Source: Akkermansiaceae bacterium (GTDB taxonomy: Bacteria > Verrucomicrobiota > Verrucomicrobiia > Verrucomicrobiales > Akkermansiaceae). Taken from it: 46,805 nucleotides of DNA. This document shows, one piece after another, positions 16,577 to 26,491 of the stretch. The translations under genes and the position numbers were made by a program. Below the pieces are notes generated by a model. That model did not search any database. It had not been told where the DNA came from and saw nothing but the letters and a program-made list of their open reading frames with translations. The stretch spans positions 1 to 46,805 of the forward strand of contig CAJJBR010000101.1 in the NCBI GenBank assembly GCA_905182475.1, given 5' to 3'. Within the stretch, counting starts at the first letter, position 1. Each line of letters starts with the position of its first letter.

Positions 16577-18043
16577 ATGAGCCGACGTTCGAGAAGGAAA
16601 AAGGGAGCCGGGAAAAGCCCGTGGTTTGGAAAAGCCGTGGTGGCGCTTGGAGCATTGCTGATCGTGGGTCTCGGCGTGGGCTACATGGGGTTGCGTGCTT
16701 ATCTCCACAGCGATGGCTTCCGGAAGTTTCTTTCCACCCAAGTAAGCGGTGTGGTGAAGGTAGATGGCAATTTCTCACCGTTCCGCTGGGACGGGCTCGC
16801 AGTGGAAACCGCCGGTTTCGATGCGACGGGGGAGGGGCTCATTGCCGGGATCCAGGCGGATGAGATTGCGACGGAAATCGGCTTCGGCGGGATTACTCGC
16901 GGGGTATGGGAGATGAAAGGCACTCGCATCACCCGCCTCGAAGTAACATTCAATGCTTTGAAGTCTGATGAACCGCCGCCAGTCGAGCCGATGATCAGGG
17001 AGAAGAAAGTCGCAAAGAAACAACCCGGCTGGGTGCCAGAGGAAGTCGAGCTTGAATCGCTGGACATCGTGGAGTTGGCTCTTACCGGGAATACTGCCTC
17101 AGGGCCGGTGAAGGCGAGCGGAATGTCGGTTCATGTTCTGCCGCAGACCGGCAAGAATGCATACAAGGGCGAGATTATCGGCGGCCTCGTTGATCTGCCC
17201 TTGGATTTCGTTCCACAGCTTCACATTAACCGCGTGCGCGGCTCCTTCCGGGATGGCAGTGCGTTTATCACGAAGGCGGATGTTTCTGCATGGGAGGAGG
17301 GTCGTATCAGTGCTTTTGGTGAGTGGAATTCCCGCGACAATTTCTATTCTTTCGAGGGTGATGTGGAGGGTCTTAAATGTGATGAACTCCTCAACGAAAA
17401 CTGGGCGCGACGACTCACTGGAGATGTTTCCTCCTCCTTCTCACTCGATAACGCTAGCGGGAAAATGGTCATGGCCGGTGATCTAGTGATCCGCAACGGC
17501 ACCATGACTGCTCTACCCATGCTCGACGCGCTCGCTGCATACGCGGACACCCGCCGCTTCCGTATGCTCCAACTCAGCGATGCGCGGACGAAATGGCGCT
17601 ACTCGGATGGGGAAATCCTGTTTGCCGATTTCGTGATGGGCAGCGAGGGACTGATACGGCTTGAAGGGAATTTCTCGATCAAGGGAGAGGCGCTCGATGG
17701 GCGCTTCCGCCTCGGCATCGTTCCCGGCACCTTAGCAACCATCCCCGGAGCGGAAACTCATGTGTTTCGCCCCGGTGAGTTAGGGCTACTGTGGACGGAT
17801 ATCCAGATCACCGGCACGCTCGACGATCCGAAAGAAGACCTTACCCAGCGGCTTATCGAAGCTGCTGGCCTCCGCATGTTTGAGCAGATCCCAGAGAGCG
17901 GGGAAAAAGTCCTCAAGTTTACCCGCTCCGTCCTAGGCGAAAACCCCATCAAAGCCATCGACAGAGGAAAGAAGATCATCAAAGAGGGGGAGAATGCGAT
18001 CAAAGAGGCCGAGGGGATTTTCAAGGGACTCTTTGGGAACTGA
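16577..18043 (+). CDS. AsmA-like inner-membrane-anchored periplasmic protein
   Basis: This is a 488-aa protein with a basic N-terminus (MSRRSRRKKGAGKSPW) and one membrane segment (VVALGALLIVGLGVGYMGL, residues ~20-40). A long periplasmic beta-rich region follows, beginning RAYLHSDGFRKFLSTQVSG. The TM-then-helix start and the later repeated beta strands, with a C-terminal block such as LWTDIQITGTLDDPKEDLTQ, are the pattern of AsmA/TamB-related bridge-like proteins. These are linked to outer-membrane lipid homeostasis. The assignment is by architecture, and exact subfamily is unknown. It is the first gene after the repeat-rich region and has no operon partner. Confidence 0.65.
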   Translation: MSRRSRRKKGAGKSPWFGKAVVALGALLIVGLGVGYMGLRAYLHSDGFRKFLSTQVSGVVKVDGNFSPFRWDGLAVETAGFDATGEGLIAGIQADEIATEIGFGGITRGVWEMKGTRITRLEVTFNALKSDEPPPVEPMIREKKVAKKQPGWVPEEVELESLDIVELALTGNTASGPVKASGMSVHVLPQTGKNAYKGEIIGGLVDLPLDFVPQLHINRVRGSFRDGSAFITKADVSAWEEGRISAFGEWNSRDNFYSFEGDVEGLKCDELLNENWARRLTGDVSSSFSLDNASGKMVMAGDLVIRNGTMTALPMLDALAAYADTRRFRMLQLSDARTKWRYSDGEILFADFVMGSEGLIRLEGNFSIKGEALDGRFRLGIVPGTLATIPGAETHVFRPGELGLLWTDIQITGTLDDPKEDLTQRLIEAAGLRMFEQIPESGEKVLKFTRSVLGENPIKAIDRGKKIIKEGENAIKEAEGIFKGLFGN

Positions 18044-18397
18044 AATTCAGGAGTCTTCAGAATTCCGCTACTGTCTCGATTCCGATCTCTCCCCGGAAGG
18101 AGGAGCCGCTTTCACCACCTCTCGAGGTGTTCTCGCGCCTCACAAGGCGGGCACTCCTGGTGTGAATCTCCATTGTGCGATACATTCTTACCGCATCGGT
18201 AAACCAAGCGAAAAGGTCGAGAAATTTGGCGCTCCGCATTCGCAGTGGTTCGAATATCTCGGTTTGCAGTCCAGCGGTCACGGGCTCAAGAAGCCGATGC
18301 GACTCGCTATCGAACTTATTTCCCGAAGGTGAAACTTATCTGTCCTGACTGATGGGATTCGGGCGGCAAGGAGAGACTTTCCATTGTACCGAGAAAG
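18044..18397. other. intergenic stretch, no gene seen
   Basis: Frames present here on both strands give Arg/Ser/Thr-rich peptides with no family resemblance. The text around 18110-18160 (ctcgcgcctcacaaggcggg and so on) looks like degraded repeat sequence. I see no promoter or RNA. Confidence 0.4.
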
Positions 18398-18799
18398 CTA
18401 CGTCTTTGAAATCGACTGCTCCTTTCTGGCTTCCTGCCGGGCGAGGCGGTTCATGAGTAGGAGCCAGGCGAGGAGGAGGGCGGCGAGGTAAGTGAGGAGG
18501 AGAAGGTAGATGGGGATGATCGCGAACCTGGATCCCCATTCGAGCTTTGGAAAAAGGGGAGCGATTCTAGGGGTGGGAGAATTTCCTCTTTTCCTGTAGA
18601 ACTCGGAATATGGAGATGCCGAGGATGTTTCGGGCCAGGCAATTAAGATTTCGGAATAGTCAGATTGCAGCATCAATACGTTGGAGTCCCACATGCACTC
18701 AAACCTCGTGGAATCCCACCACAGCAGACTGATAATGAGCGACCCGGATACAGCGAGAGCAATGAGGCTTCGCGTGAGCTTTTTCTGGGAGGAGATCAT
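18398..18799 (-). CDS. hypothetical membrane protein with two transmembrane segments
   Basis: This 133-aa protein has an N-terminal membrane segment (SLIALAVSGSLIISLLWW, residues ~10-28). A ~60-residue extracytoplasmic stretch follows with SDYSEILIAWPETSSASPYS. A second membrane segment is FAIIPIYLLLLTYLAALLLA (~92-115), and the tail is basic and cytoplasmic (NRLARQEARKEQ). It starts 33 bp after the lysS stop on the same strand and is probably cotranscribed with it. No family was recognised. Its composition and clear helix pattern argue that it is real. Confidence 0.6.
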   Translation of the reverse strand: MISSQKKLTRSLIALAVSGSLIISLLWWDSTRFECMWDSNVLMLQSDYSEILIAWPETSSASPYSEFYRKRGNSPTPRIAPLFPKLEWGSRFAIIPIYLLLLTYLAALLLAWLLLMNRLARQEARKEQSISKT

Positions 18800-18832
18800 G
18801 GGGTTGGCGAAATGCTTTCAACCCGCTTTTTT

Positions 18833-20308
18833 CTATTCCTTTTTCTTAAGGAGCGGGAACAGCACTACGTCACGGATCGTTGGTGCACCGGTGAGCATCA
18901 TCACTAGTCTGTCGATGCCAATTCCGATGCCGCCAGCGGGGGGCATGCCGTGTTCTAGTGTTTCGATGAAATCGTAATCGACCTTCTGTTCTTCTTCGCC
19001 GCCGGACTGGTGCTCGAGGCGTTCCTTTTGGACGTCGGGATCATTCAGTTCGGAGTAGCCGGGGGAGATTTCCTGGCCGTTGATGATGAGTTCGTAAACC
19101 TCCACGGTCTTGCCACCGGGAGTGACTTTCGCGAGGGGGACCAGCTCGCTGGCGACGCGGGTGACGAAGCAGGGATCAAAGGTGTGCTCCTCGACCTTTT
19201 TCTCGAAGACCTGCTGGACGACCTCGTAGTCCTCCATTTTATCGGAAAGCTGGACTCCGAGTTCTTCGCACTTGGCGCGGCGTTGTACGGGAGTGATGTC
19301 GAAGAAATCGTCTCCGGCCACGCCCTTAATGAGGTCGTGGTAGTTTGCGCGTTTCCACGGGCGGGAGAGGTCGATGGTGCGGAGGATTTCTCCGTCCTCA
19401 TTTTTATGATCGATTTTCAGGCCACCGCAGAATTTCTCGGCCAGATGGCAGGTCATTTCCTCGACCATATTCGCCATTTCCTCAAAGTCGGAGAACGCCC
19501 AGTATGCCTCAAGCATGGTGAACTCCGGGTTGTGGCGGCGGGAGATTCCTTCGTTGCGGAAGTTGCGGTTGAGCTCGAAGACTTTTGTGAAACCTCCGAC
19601 CAGCAGCCTTTTCAGGAAAAGCTCCGGGGCGATACGCAGGGTGAGCGGCATGCCAAGTGCGTTGTGGTGCGTCTCGAAGGGGCGTGCAGCGGCTCCTCCG
19701 GCGACGGACTGCAGCATTGGGGTCTCGACTTCGAGGAAGCCGCGCTCGTGGAGGAAGTTGCGGATTTCCGCGATCATCTTGGAGCGGGTGATGAAAAGCG
19801 TCGCGCTGTCCGGGTTGCCGATGAGGTCTAGGTGGCGCTTACGGTATTTCGTTTCCCGGTCGGAAAGGCCATGGAACTTGTCCGGCATCGGGCGCAGGGA
19901 TTTCGAAAGCACGGTGAAGGACTCGACTTTGATCGTCGGCTCGCCGGTACGGGTGGTAAAAGTTTCGCCGGTGACACCGACCCAATCTCCGCGGTCGAGA
20001 CATTTCCAAATAGCCGCTTGGGTCTCATCGAGGTTTTTTATGCTGATGTAGCCTTGGATGGAGCCGTGGGCATCGCCGATGCTGAAGAAGCAGGATTTCC
20101 CCATGTCGCGCAGTGCGATGATACGGCCGGCGGTGGTGACTTGTTTTTCGTCGAAGAAATCAGCCTTGAGTTCAGCAGGTGTGATTGTGGTCTCGAAGCG
20201 CGCGCCGAAGGGATCTACCCCGAGTCCGCGGAGTCGGGCGAGTTTGTCCCGGCGAACGGCGATTAATTCGGCTTCGGTGGACTGGGGTTGGGAGGTGGCT
20301 TCGCTCAT
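18833..20308 (-). CDS. lysS: lysyl-tRNA synthetase, class II
   Basis: This enzyme charges tRNA-Lys. It is a 491-aa class IIb synthetase: an N-terminal OB-fold anticodon-binding domain (TAGRIIALRDMGKSCFFSIG) followed by the class II core. Motif 2 is FRNEGISRRHNPEFTMLEAY and motif 3 is GGIGIGIDRLVMMLTGAPTI followed by RDVVLFP. I start at MSEATSQPQSTEAEL because it gives the usual length; an in-frame ATG 14 codons upstream would add a non-conserved hydrophobic leader. It precedes the small membrane protein gene. The leader contains a REP-like inverted repeat farther upstream. Confidence 0.96.
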   Translation of the reverse strand: MSEATSQPQSTEAELIAVRRDKLARLRGLGVDPFGARFETTITPAELKADFFDEKQVTTAGRIIALRDMGKSCFFSIGDAHGSIQGYISIKNLDETQAAIWKCLDRGDWVGVTGETFTTRTGEPTIKVESFTVLSKSLRPMPDKFHGLSDRETKYRKRHLDLIGNPDSATLFITRSKMIAEIRNFLHERGFLEVETPMLQSVAGGAAARPFETHHNALGMPLTLRIAPELFLKRLLVGGFTKVFELNRNFRNEGISRRHNPEFTMLEAYWAFSDFEEMANMVEEMTCHLAEKFCGGLKIDHKNEDGEILRTIDLSRPWKRANYHDLIKGVAGDDFFDITPVQRRAKCEELGVQLSDKMEDYEVVQQVFEKKVEEHTFDPCFVTRVASELVPLAKVTPGGKTVEVYELIINGQEISPGYSELNDPDVQKERLEHQSGGEEEQKVDYDFIETLEHGMPPAGGIGIGIDRLVMMLTGAPTIRDVVLFPLLKKKE

Positions 20309-20819
20309 AAGGAGTGTGCAGTAAGGGACAAAGGGAATGGGAGCAAGCACATCGTGAGGGTTAGCGGCAGTAAGCCTACCTTAGCGAGCGCCCCCTGAGT
20401 ACCCATATCCATTGGGAAAATTGAACCACGAGGACGCAAAGTCGCGAAGTTTCCATTCCAAATTCTAGGGGTTTAGGGATTTTTCTGCTGGACTGGCTTC
20501 GCGTCTTAGCGGGTTGAAACTCTTTTCGATCTAGTATGGGAAACGGACTGTCCCAAACAGTGACTCCTTATCTCACGGTAAGAAGGCTGAATTTTAGGAA
20601 TAGCGAAGTATCAAGGTGGTCGGGTATATCAAAATAAGTAGTATTTATGGCTTGCTTGGTAGTGTATTTAATACGTTGTTAATAGCTGTTGATCAATGAC
20701 TTATGTCGTATTGTTATTCTTTTAGATATGCCAGTAGATCAATTTCTCCCCCTCGCATCCATCGATGCTGCCCGTCCGGTTTTCATGATTGTGATGGGGG
20801 ATTTCCTGATGGTGGTGGC
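20309..20819. other. intergenic region with dispersed inverted-repeat element; AT-rich leader
   Basis: About 510 bp without a convincing gene. Positions 20421-20531 hold an imperfect inverted element: gacgcaaagtcgcgaag is answered by cttcgcgtcttagcg. The rest (20540-20700) is AT-rich, including agtagtatttatggcttgct and tatttaatacgttgttaata, and could contain promoters for the flanking genes. An open frame starts at 20703 but its first 39 codons look non-coding. Confidence 0.45.
20421..20531. repeat. REP-like imperfect inverted repeat
   Basis: The left arm ccacgaggacgcaaagtcgc (gaag) and the right arm cttcgcgtcttagcgggttg are separated by ~55 bp. Elements of this wording (accacgaagacgcgaag...) are scattered through many environmental bacterial genomes. 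No second copy was found in this window. Confidence 0.5.
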
Positions 20820-21137
20820 ATGGAGAATGGCACGCGAAACGAGGGCTGGAGCGCACGGTTTCTCGTCGGCGGGGCGTTTCTCCTCTGCCTGGGATACGCT
20901 TTTCTGATTCCGATGTATGAGGCGGGAAAAATCGAACGCTACTACCCCGGCGCTAATCTCCATAGCTCTTCCACCGCGCTCGGATGGCATGCGGTTAAGA
21001 TCGTTGTGATGAATTCGGGCTGGTTGGTCTTTGGAGTCGGCCTCGGCCTGCACTCTGGTCTTCTCCGCGTTCCCGCTTTTCTGAAAAATTCCAAAACCCA
21101 ACCACATTCCGTATCCGGTCATGAATCTGCTGCTTGA
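20820..21137 (+). CDS. small hypothetical membrane protein
   Basis: This is a 105-aa frame starting MENGTRNEGWSARFLVGGAF, with membrane segments RFLVGGAFLLCLGYAFLIP and VVMNSGWLVFGVGLGLHSGL separated by a Tyr/His-rich loop. Longer starts exist in frame back to 20703 but add a Cys/Pro-rich tail without coding character. The last ~17 bp overlap the next small membrane gene, so the two are probably translated together. The family is unknown. Confidence 0.5.
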   Translation: MENGTRNEGWSARFLVGGAFLLCLGYAFLIPMYEAGKIERYYPGANLHSSSTALGWHAVKIVVMNSGWLVFGVGLGLHSGLLRVPAFLKNSKTQPHSVSGHESAA

Positions 21138-21459
21138 ATTCATTATCGCCAACGGTCTGATCTTTGATGCCCTTGGGGTTATAGGTCTTGGGATCTTTGC
21201 CCTCGCCGCTCTCCGTCTTGTGAAAAACGGCAAGTCCTGGGGTGGCTCGATGATGGGCTATGGTGCTGTGGCGCTACTGATTGCCCGGCTTTACGTTCTC
21301 ATCGCCCCACATTTCATCGACAACGATTTCCTCCACGCGATCGGCCCGGTAGGGATCGCGATGACCGAAGGTCTCCCGACGCTTTTGCTGACCTTCGGGC
21401 TGGCCGGCGTAGTTTGGGGGCTTTGGGGTCATGAGAAATGGTTGAAGGAGAAATACTGA
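21121..21459 (+). CDS. small hypothetical membrane protein
   Basis: This is a 112-aa, three-helix membrane protein. The helices are LLLEFIIANGLIFDALGVIG with continuation into LGIFALAAL; MMGYGAVALLIARLYVLI; and LPTLLLTFGLAGVVWGLW. The tail is basic (GHEKWLKEKY). It overlaps the preceding membrane ORF and ends ~50 bp before the TPP riboswitch, so it sits immediately upstream of thiC. A link to thiamine is only positional. No family was recognised. Confidence 0.6.
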   Translation: MNLLLEFIIANGLIFDALGVIGLGIFALAALRLVKNGKSWGGSMMGYGAVALLIARLYVLIAPHFIDNDFLHAIGPVGIAMTEGLPTLLLTFGLAGVVWGLWGHEKWLKEKY

Positions 21460-21510
21460 TTTTCCCCGGTGACTTGACACTCTGCCTGGGGTGGGGGAGT
21501 CTTGTCTGAC

Positions 21511-21604
21511 GACAGGGGGGCTTTCCGGACGGGGGGCTGAGATTTTCCGACGCGCGGAAAAAACCCTTCGAACCTGAAGCGGATCATGCCGCCGGAGGGA
21601 GTCG
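21511..21604 (+). promoter_or_regulatory. TPP riboswitch (THI element) controlling thiC
   Basis: The conserved cores are plain: acaggggggct followed by the pyrimidine-sensing GGCTGAGA (21535-21542), then ACCC near 21563, and the pyrophosphate-sensor side GAACCTGAAGCGGATCATGC (21570-21589) with CGCCGGAGGGA. The closing P1 stem is formed by the gacgac...gtcg flanks. It lies 80 bp upstream of the thiC ATG, where TPP-dependent repression of the thiamine pyrimidine enzyme is expected. Confidence 0.93.
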
Positions 21605-21605
21605 G

Positions 21606-21642
21606 GAAAGCCCAGCGGTTTTCTTGTTTTCCGAAGGCTTTC
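21606..21642 (+). promoter_or_regulatory. hairpin after the TPP aptamer, probable expression platform
   Basis: GAAAGCC (21606-21612) pairs perfectly with GGCTTTC (21636-21642). It follows directly on the 3' strand of the aptamer and shares bases with it, so the two structures could compete. No U-run follows, so control of translation or Rho-dependent termination is more likely than intrinsic termination. Confidence 0.45.
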
Positions 21643-21652
21643 TGATCCGTGA

Positions 21653-23668
<2,016 letters not shown>

Positions 23669-23937
23669 TTGAAGAAATAGATCGTATAGGATCAATAAGG
23701 CCGATTCTTCCATGACCTTCGGCCGGTAAGCAAATCACGAATCCTTACGCGGCACTTCCTCGAACAGCGGGGAGGCCGCAAGATCCGAAGGCGCGACTAC
23801 TTTTTACTACGCTACGCAAGTCGCGGGTTGGGTGGTTTTGGATGGCTCACGAGGGTGATGCATTTCCATGAGAATCATCCGGCTCGGTCTCAATCAGGCA
23901 CTTAAATGATCACGCTTTCCTGTGCTAGCTTCAATCC

Positions 23938-24534
23938 ATGTCGGAGCTGCACATTCACTGGAAGATCAACCGATTGGACGAGGGAGACGAACCGGATCCT
24001 CGATTCGCCGAGTGCTTGCTCGAGATCGAGGGACGTATCGAATGCGCAGGGAGCACGGCCGGCATGGTGGACGCGCATTATCTCTTCGCTGAAGATCCCG
24101 CCTCTGCCACCGCATTTATGGAACTCTGGGATTACGATTCGAGCAGTTGCGATGTCTATGAGGAAATTACGAATCAGGGTCTCCGCAAAATGCACGAGCC
24201 GATTCCGCGTTTCCTAGATCCCGCATCAGGGATTCTTTGTGTCCACTTCATCGGCCTGCGCCCGCCGTTCCGCCATATAGGTATGGGACGCGAGGTGATG
24301 CGGGAACTCGTCCGCGCCATGGCGGATCCACGGATCGGGCTAGTCCTGTTGAACGCCACGCCGCTGCAACACATGCCTTGTGGATATGATGATTTCGACG
24401 AGGAAGTGCGCGACTTGCCATGGAATCCCCCGGAAGATGACCAGGAGGCATTGATGCGCCATTTCATCGGGTGGGGAATGCAACGCCTGCCAGGCACCCG
24501 CTTCATGATCGCTGCCCCGGAAACCCTTGCGTGA
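23938..24534 (+). CDS. GNAT-like acetyltransferase, hypothetical
   Basis: This 198-aa cytoplasmic protein has a central segment FIGLRPPFRHIGMGREVMRELV that resembles the acetyl-CoA loop of GNAT enzymes (R/Q-x-x-G-x-G/A followed by a helix). A strand, RIGLVLLNATPLQ, is placed as in that fold. The N-terminal ~90 residues (ECLLEIEGRIECAGSTAGMV) are not recognised. Similarity is partial, so acetyl transfer is an inference. Its TGA at 24532-24534 overlaps the next small frames, suggesting a packed accessory cluster with the Cys/His peptide and the UPF0158-nucleotidyltransferase gene. Confidence 0.6.
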   Translation: MSELHIHWKINRLDEGDEPDPRFAECLLEIEGRIECAGSTAGMVDAHYLFAEDPASATAFMELWDYDSSSCDVYEEITNQGLRKMHEPIPRFLDPASGILCVHFIGLRPPFRHIGMGREVMRELVRAMADPRIGLVLLNATPLQHMPCGYDDFDEEVRDLPWNPPEDDQEALMRHFIGWGMQRLPGTRFMIAAPETLA

Positions 24535-24673
24535 TGTCAGAACCCCGCAATGGCCTCCCTGTCCCATCCAGGATCAATGGAATACCTGCTGGGCCTGTAG
24601 CGGCTGGATCGACCGGGAGAAAGGCGAATTTGTCGAATCCGATGACGGACTGTTCCATAAAGACTGCGAGTGA
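24527..24673 (+). CDS. small Cys/His peptide, possible zinc ribbon
   Basis: This is a 48-codon frame beginning at TTG (CTG at 24512 is an alternative) and overlapping the end of the GNAT-like gene. It reads PCPIQDQWNTCWACSGWIDR, then EKGEFVESDDGLFHKDCE. The spacing C-x2-C ... F-H-x-D-C resembles half of a LIM-type or treble-clef zinc site. There is no ATG and no strong ribosome binding site, so it may be translationally coupled or the remnant of a larger protein. Confidence 0.4.
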   Translation: MRDVRTPQWPPCPIQDQWNTCWACSGWIDREKGEFVESDDGLFHKDCE

Positions 24674-24746
24674 AGCGCGAAGAACCCAACAAGCAAAAGC
24701 CGATGCCGAAGAAGATTTAGAAAGACAACAAACCGAAGGCCAAGCC

Positions 24747-25703
24747 ATGAAGCAGCCACCCCGCAAATTTCACCTCAACATCTCGGACCTCGAAGAGGCC
24801 TTCGAATTCCTCGCCGCAGTCGATCCGGATTACGCTGACGAACCATGTATTTCCTTCCTCGACCAGACCACCGGTAAAGTCGTTGACCCGGAAGACGAAG
24901 AGGAAATCGAGGCGTTGTTGGGTGACAAGAACCTGCTCCAGTTGCCCGACTACTTGTTCGAAGACCTGTTCTACGGCGCACTCGACGAATTCGTGAGTTC
25001 TCTGCCGGACAATTCTTTGCGCACGGAACTGGCACGGGCCATTCGTGGCAAGGGCGCTTTCCGGCGTTTCAAAAACATCGTATTTGGTGGCGGTAACGTC
25101 GAGTTGAAGCACCGCTGGCGTTGGTTCGAGACACGCCGCAAGCGCGAGCGCATCGTCAAGTGGCTTCGGGAGGAGAACATCGAACCAGAATGGGGTTGCG
25201 ATATTTTCGAAGCCCCGCCGCTTCCGGACAAACGCGCCGATCTCCTCCGTGCCGTGCTCGCCTTCGTGAAGGACGCCCGCAATCTATCAGGCGTCCGGCG
25301 TATCGCCTTGCTCGGATCCCTTGCCACGCCCAAGGCTATTCCCAAGGACGTCGATCTCCTCGTCGAGGTGAGCGACGACATGTCGCTCAAGAAACTCGCC
25401 AAACTCACCCGTCAGTTGCTCGGCAAAACCATGCAAACTGGCGACGGTTGCGGAGCCGATGTTTTTCTCTGCAATCCGCAACACGAATACCTCGGACGCA
25501 TCTGCTCGTGGAAAACTTGTGCCCCGGGCATCCGGCAGGGCTGCCACGCACAACATTGCGGCGACCGGGCCTTTCTCAATGACGATCTACAGGTCGTTCG
25601 CCTCGATCCATCTATCGTCGCTGAACCGCCACTCGAACTCTGGCCGGAAATTATCACCCGCGCCGAAATTCCGGACGACGTGCGTGAGGAACTCGTCACA
25701 TAA
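24747..25703 (+). CDS. UPF0158-type domain fused to a nucleotidyltransferase
   Basis: The protein is 318 aa from the ATG at 24747, which overlaps an upstream stop as ATGA; longer in-frame starts (24471, 24534) add Pro/Arg-rich sequence without coding character. Residues 10-150 read as UPF0158: LNISDLEEAFEFLAA, ISFLDQTTGKVV, SLPDNSLRTELARAIRGKGA and FRRFKNI. Residues 165-250 are a Pol-beta-type nucleotidyltransferase with GS (190-191), DVD (201-203) and a third Asp in ADVF (238), the three acidic ligands expected for metal-dependent nucleotide transfer. The C-terminus has a Cys/His-rich patch (C253, C258, C266, H267, H270, C271) that may bind zinc. Substrate and role are unknown. Confidence 0.75.
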   Translation: MKQPPRKFHLNISDLEEAFEFLAAVDPDYADEPCISFLDQTTGKVVDPEDEEEIEALLGDKNLLQLPDYLFEDLFYGALDEFVSSLPDNSLRTELARAIRGKGAFRRFKNIVFGGGNVELKHRWRWFETRRKRERIVKWLREENIEPEWGCDIFEAPPLPDKRADLLRAVLAFVKDARNLSGVRRIALLGSLATPKAIPKDVDLLVEVSDDMSLKKLAKLTRQLLGKTMQTGDGCGADVFLCNPQHEYLGRICSWKTCAPGIRQGCHAQHCGDRAFLNDDLQVVRLDPSIVAEPPLELWPEIITRAEIPDDVREELVT

Positions 25704-25778
25704 TTGTGAACTTCATCACCCACTCTACACGCATCCCGTGTCATCGAAACTGCGTAGCTACTGAGAAATTTGGCTCAT

Positions 25779-25913
25779 TTATTTTTCGGCCATGCGCGAC
25801 ATGCGCAGAATCTGATTGCCGTCCGCATCGAAAAAATGGAGCAGATCATTTTCATCGATCTTAAAAGGGCGGGCCTTCTGTAATGCTGCGTGAAAGCGTT
25901 GTTCTTTATCCAT
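25779..25913 (-). CDS. 44-aa META/HslJ-like peptide, probably a remnant
   Basis: This frame is too short for usual thresholds. It reads MDKEQRFHAALQKARPFKID, then ENDLLHFFDADGNQILRMSR and MAEK. The pattern (A-L-x-K-A...F-x-I-x-x-D-x-L...D-x-D-G-x-x-L) is the last third of a META/HslJ domain. The frame continues 11 codons upstream (GGGPKP...) before a TAG, inside sequence resembling a dispersed repeat. It is either a small stand-alone peptide or the surviving tail of a gene. Confidence 0.4.
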   Translation of the reverse strand: MDKEQRFHAALQKARPFKIDENDLLHFFDADGNQILRMSRMAEK

Positions 25914-26491
25914 ATTTGGCTTTGGGCCGCCCCCAGGGCTCCGACACTAGGGAGAGTAGCCAATTTTGAAGGGTTTTTGACCACGGATTGCACGGATGGG
26001 CACGGATAAGAGAGAGTGAAATCGGGACTTTTTGATTTTGATGAAGTTTTCTCCTTAGTAGTAATCATCTTCCAGTCAGATTTATAGTCTTCATCCGTAA
26101 AATCCGTGGTTAAATCATCTCTGTAGTCCCTAGTGTAGGAACCCTGGGGCCGCCCCTTCTAGTTGAACCCTGCGGCTCAAAGCTGAGCTGGTCACCTGCG
26201 ATCTTACAGCTACCAAAGAACCGATTTCCTCGACTAGCCACGAGCTGCCAAGGATGCCTGCTTTGGCAGCAATCTAGGGAACCGTGCTAGGGGCAGGCTT
26301 ATTCCCGTCTTACTGCGAAGCGGAAGCACAGGCGACGGAAAATCAGGCGAGGCTTAGGGCGAAAAATACGGATGTCGATTTCATATCGCGTGTTTAAAAT
26401 TGCCCCACCCTGTCCATATCGAAAGATTGCCGTGACATACACTAGGTGAACTGGATTTTTTGGTCAGGGATCTCACTTCATCTGTCTTGGG
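25914..26491. other. gene-free stretch with dispersed repeat
   Basis: Contains the repeat described at 25961-26146. After it (26150-26460) I see no gene. Lines such as gaaccgtgctaggggcaggc and gaagcggaagcacaggcgac look like degraded mobile sequence, but no peptide could be read. It lies downstream of pyc. Confidence 0.45.
25961..26146. repeat. dispersed repeat, family 2, copy 1
   Basis: Begins aattttgaagggtttttgac, then contains cacggattgcacggatgggc and acggataagagag, then tttttgattttgatgaagtt, and ends cctagtgtaggaaccctg. The same blocks in the same order occur at 32134-32315 with insertions. Direct and inverted forms of the 'cacggat' motif (cacggatt ... aatccgtgg) make it partly palindromic. 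Confidence 0.65.

Noticed and set aside
17994..18332. 112-codon plus-strand frame overlapping the end of the AsmA-like gene
   Set aside because: It starts inside the preceding gene, and the remainder reads like repeat-derived sequence without a family.
23669..23937. Possible gene between thiC and the GNAT-like gene
   Set aside because: Short frames only, no start with coding-like composition; ggccga/tcggcc near 23699-23733 is too loose to call a terminator.
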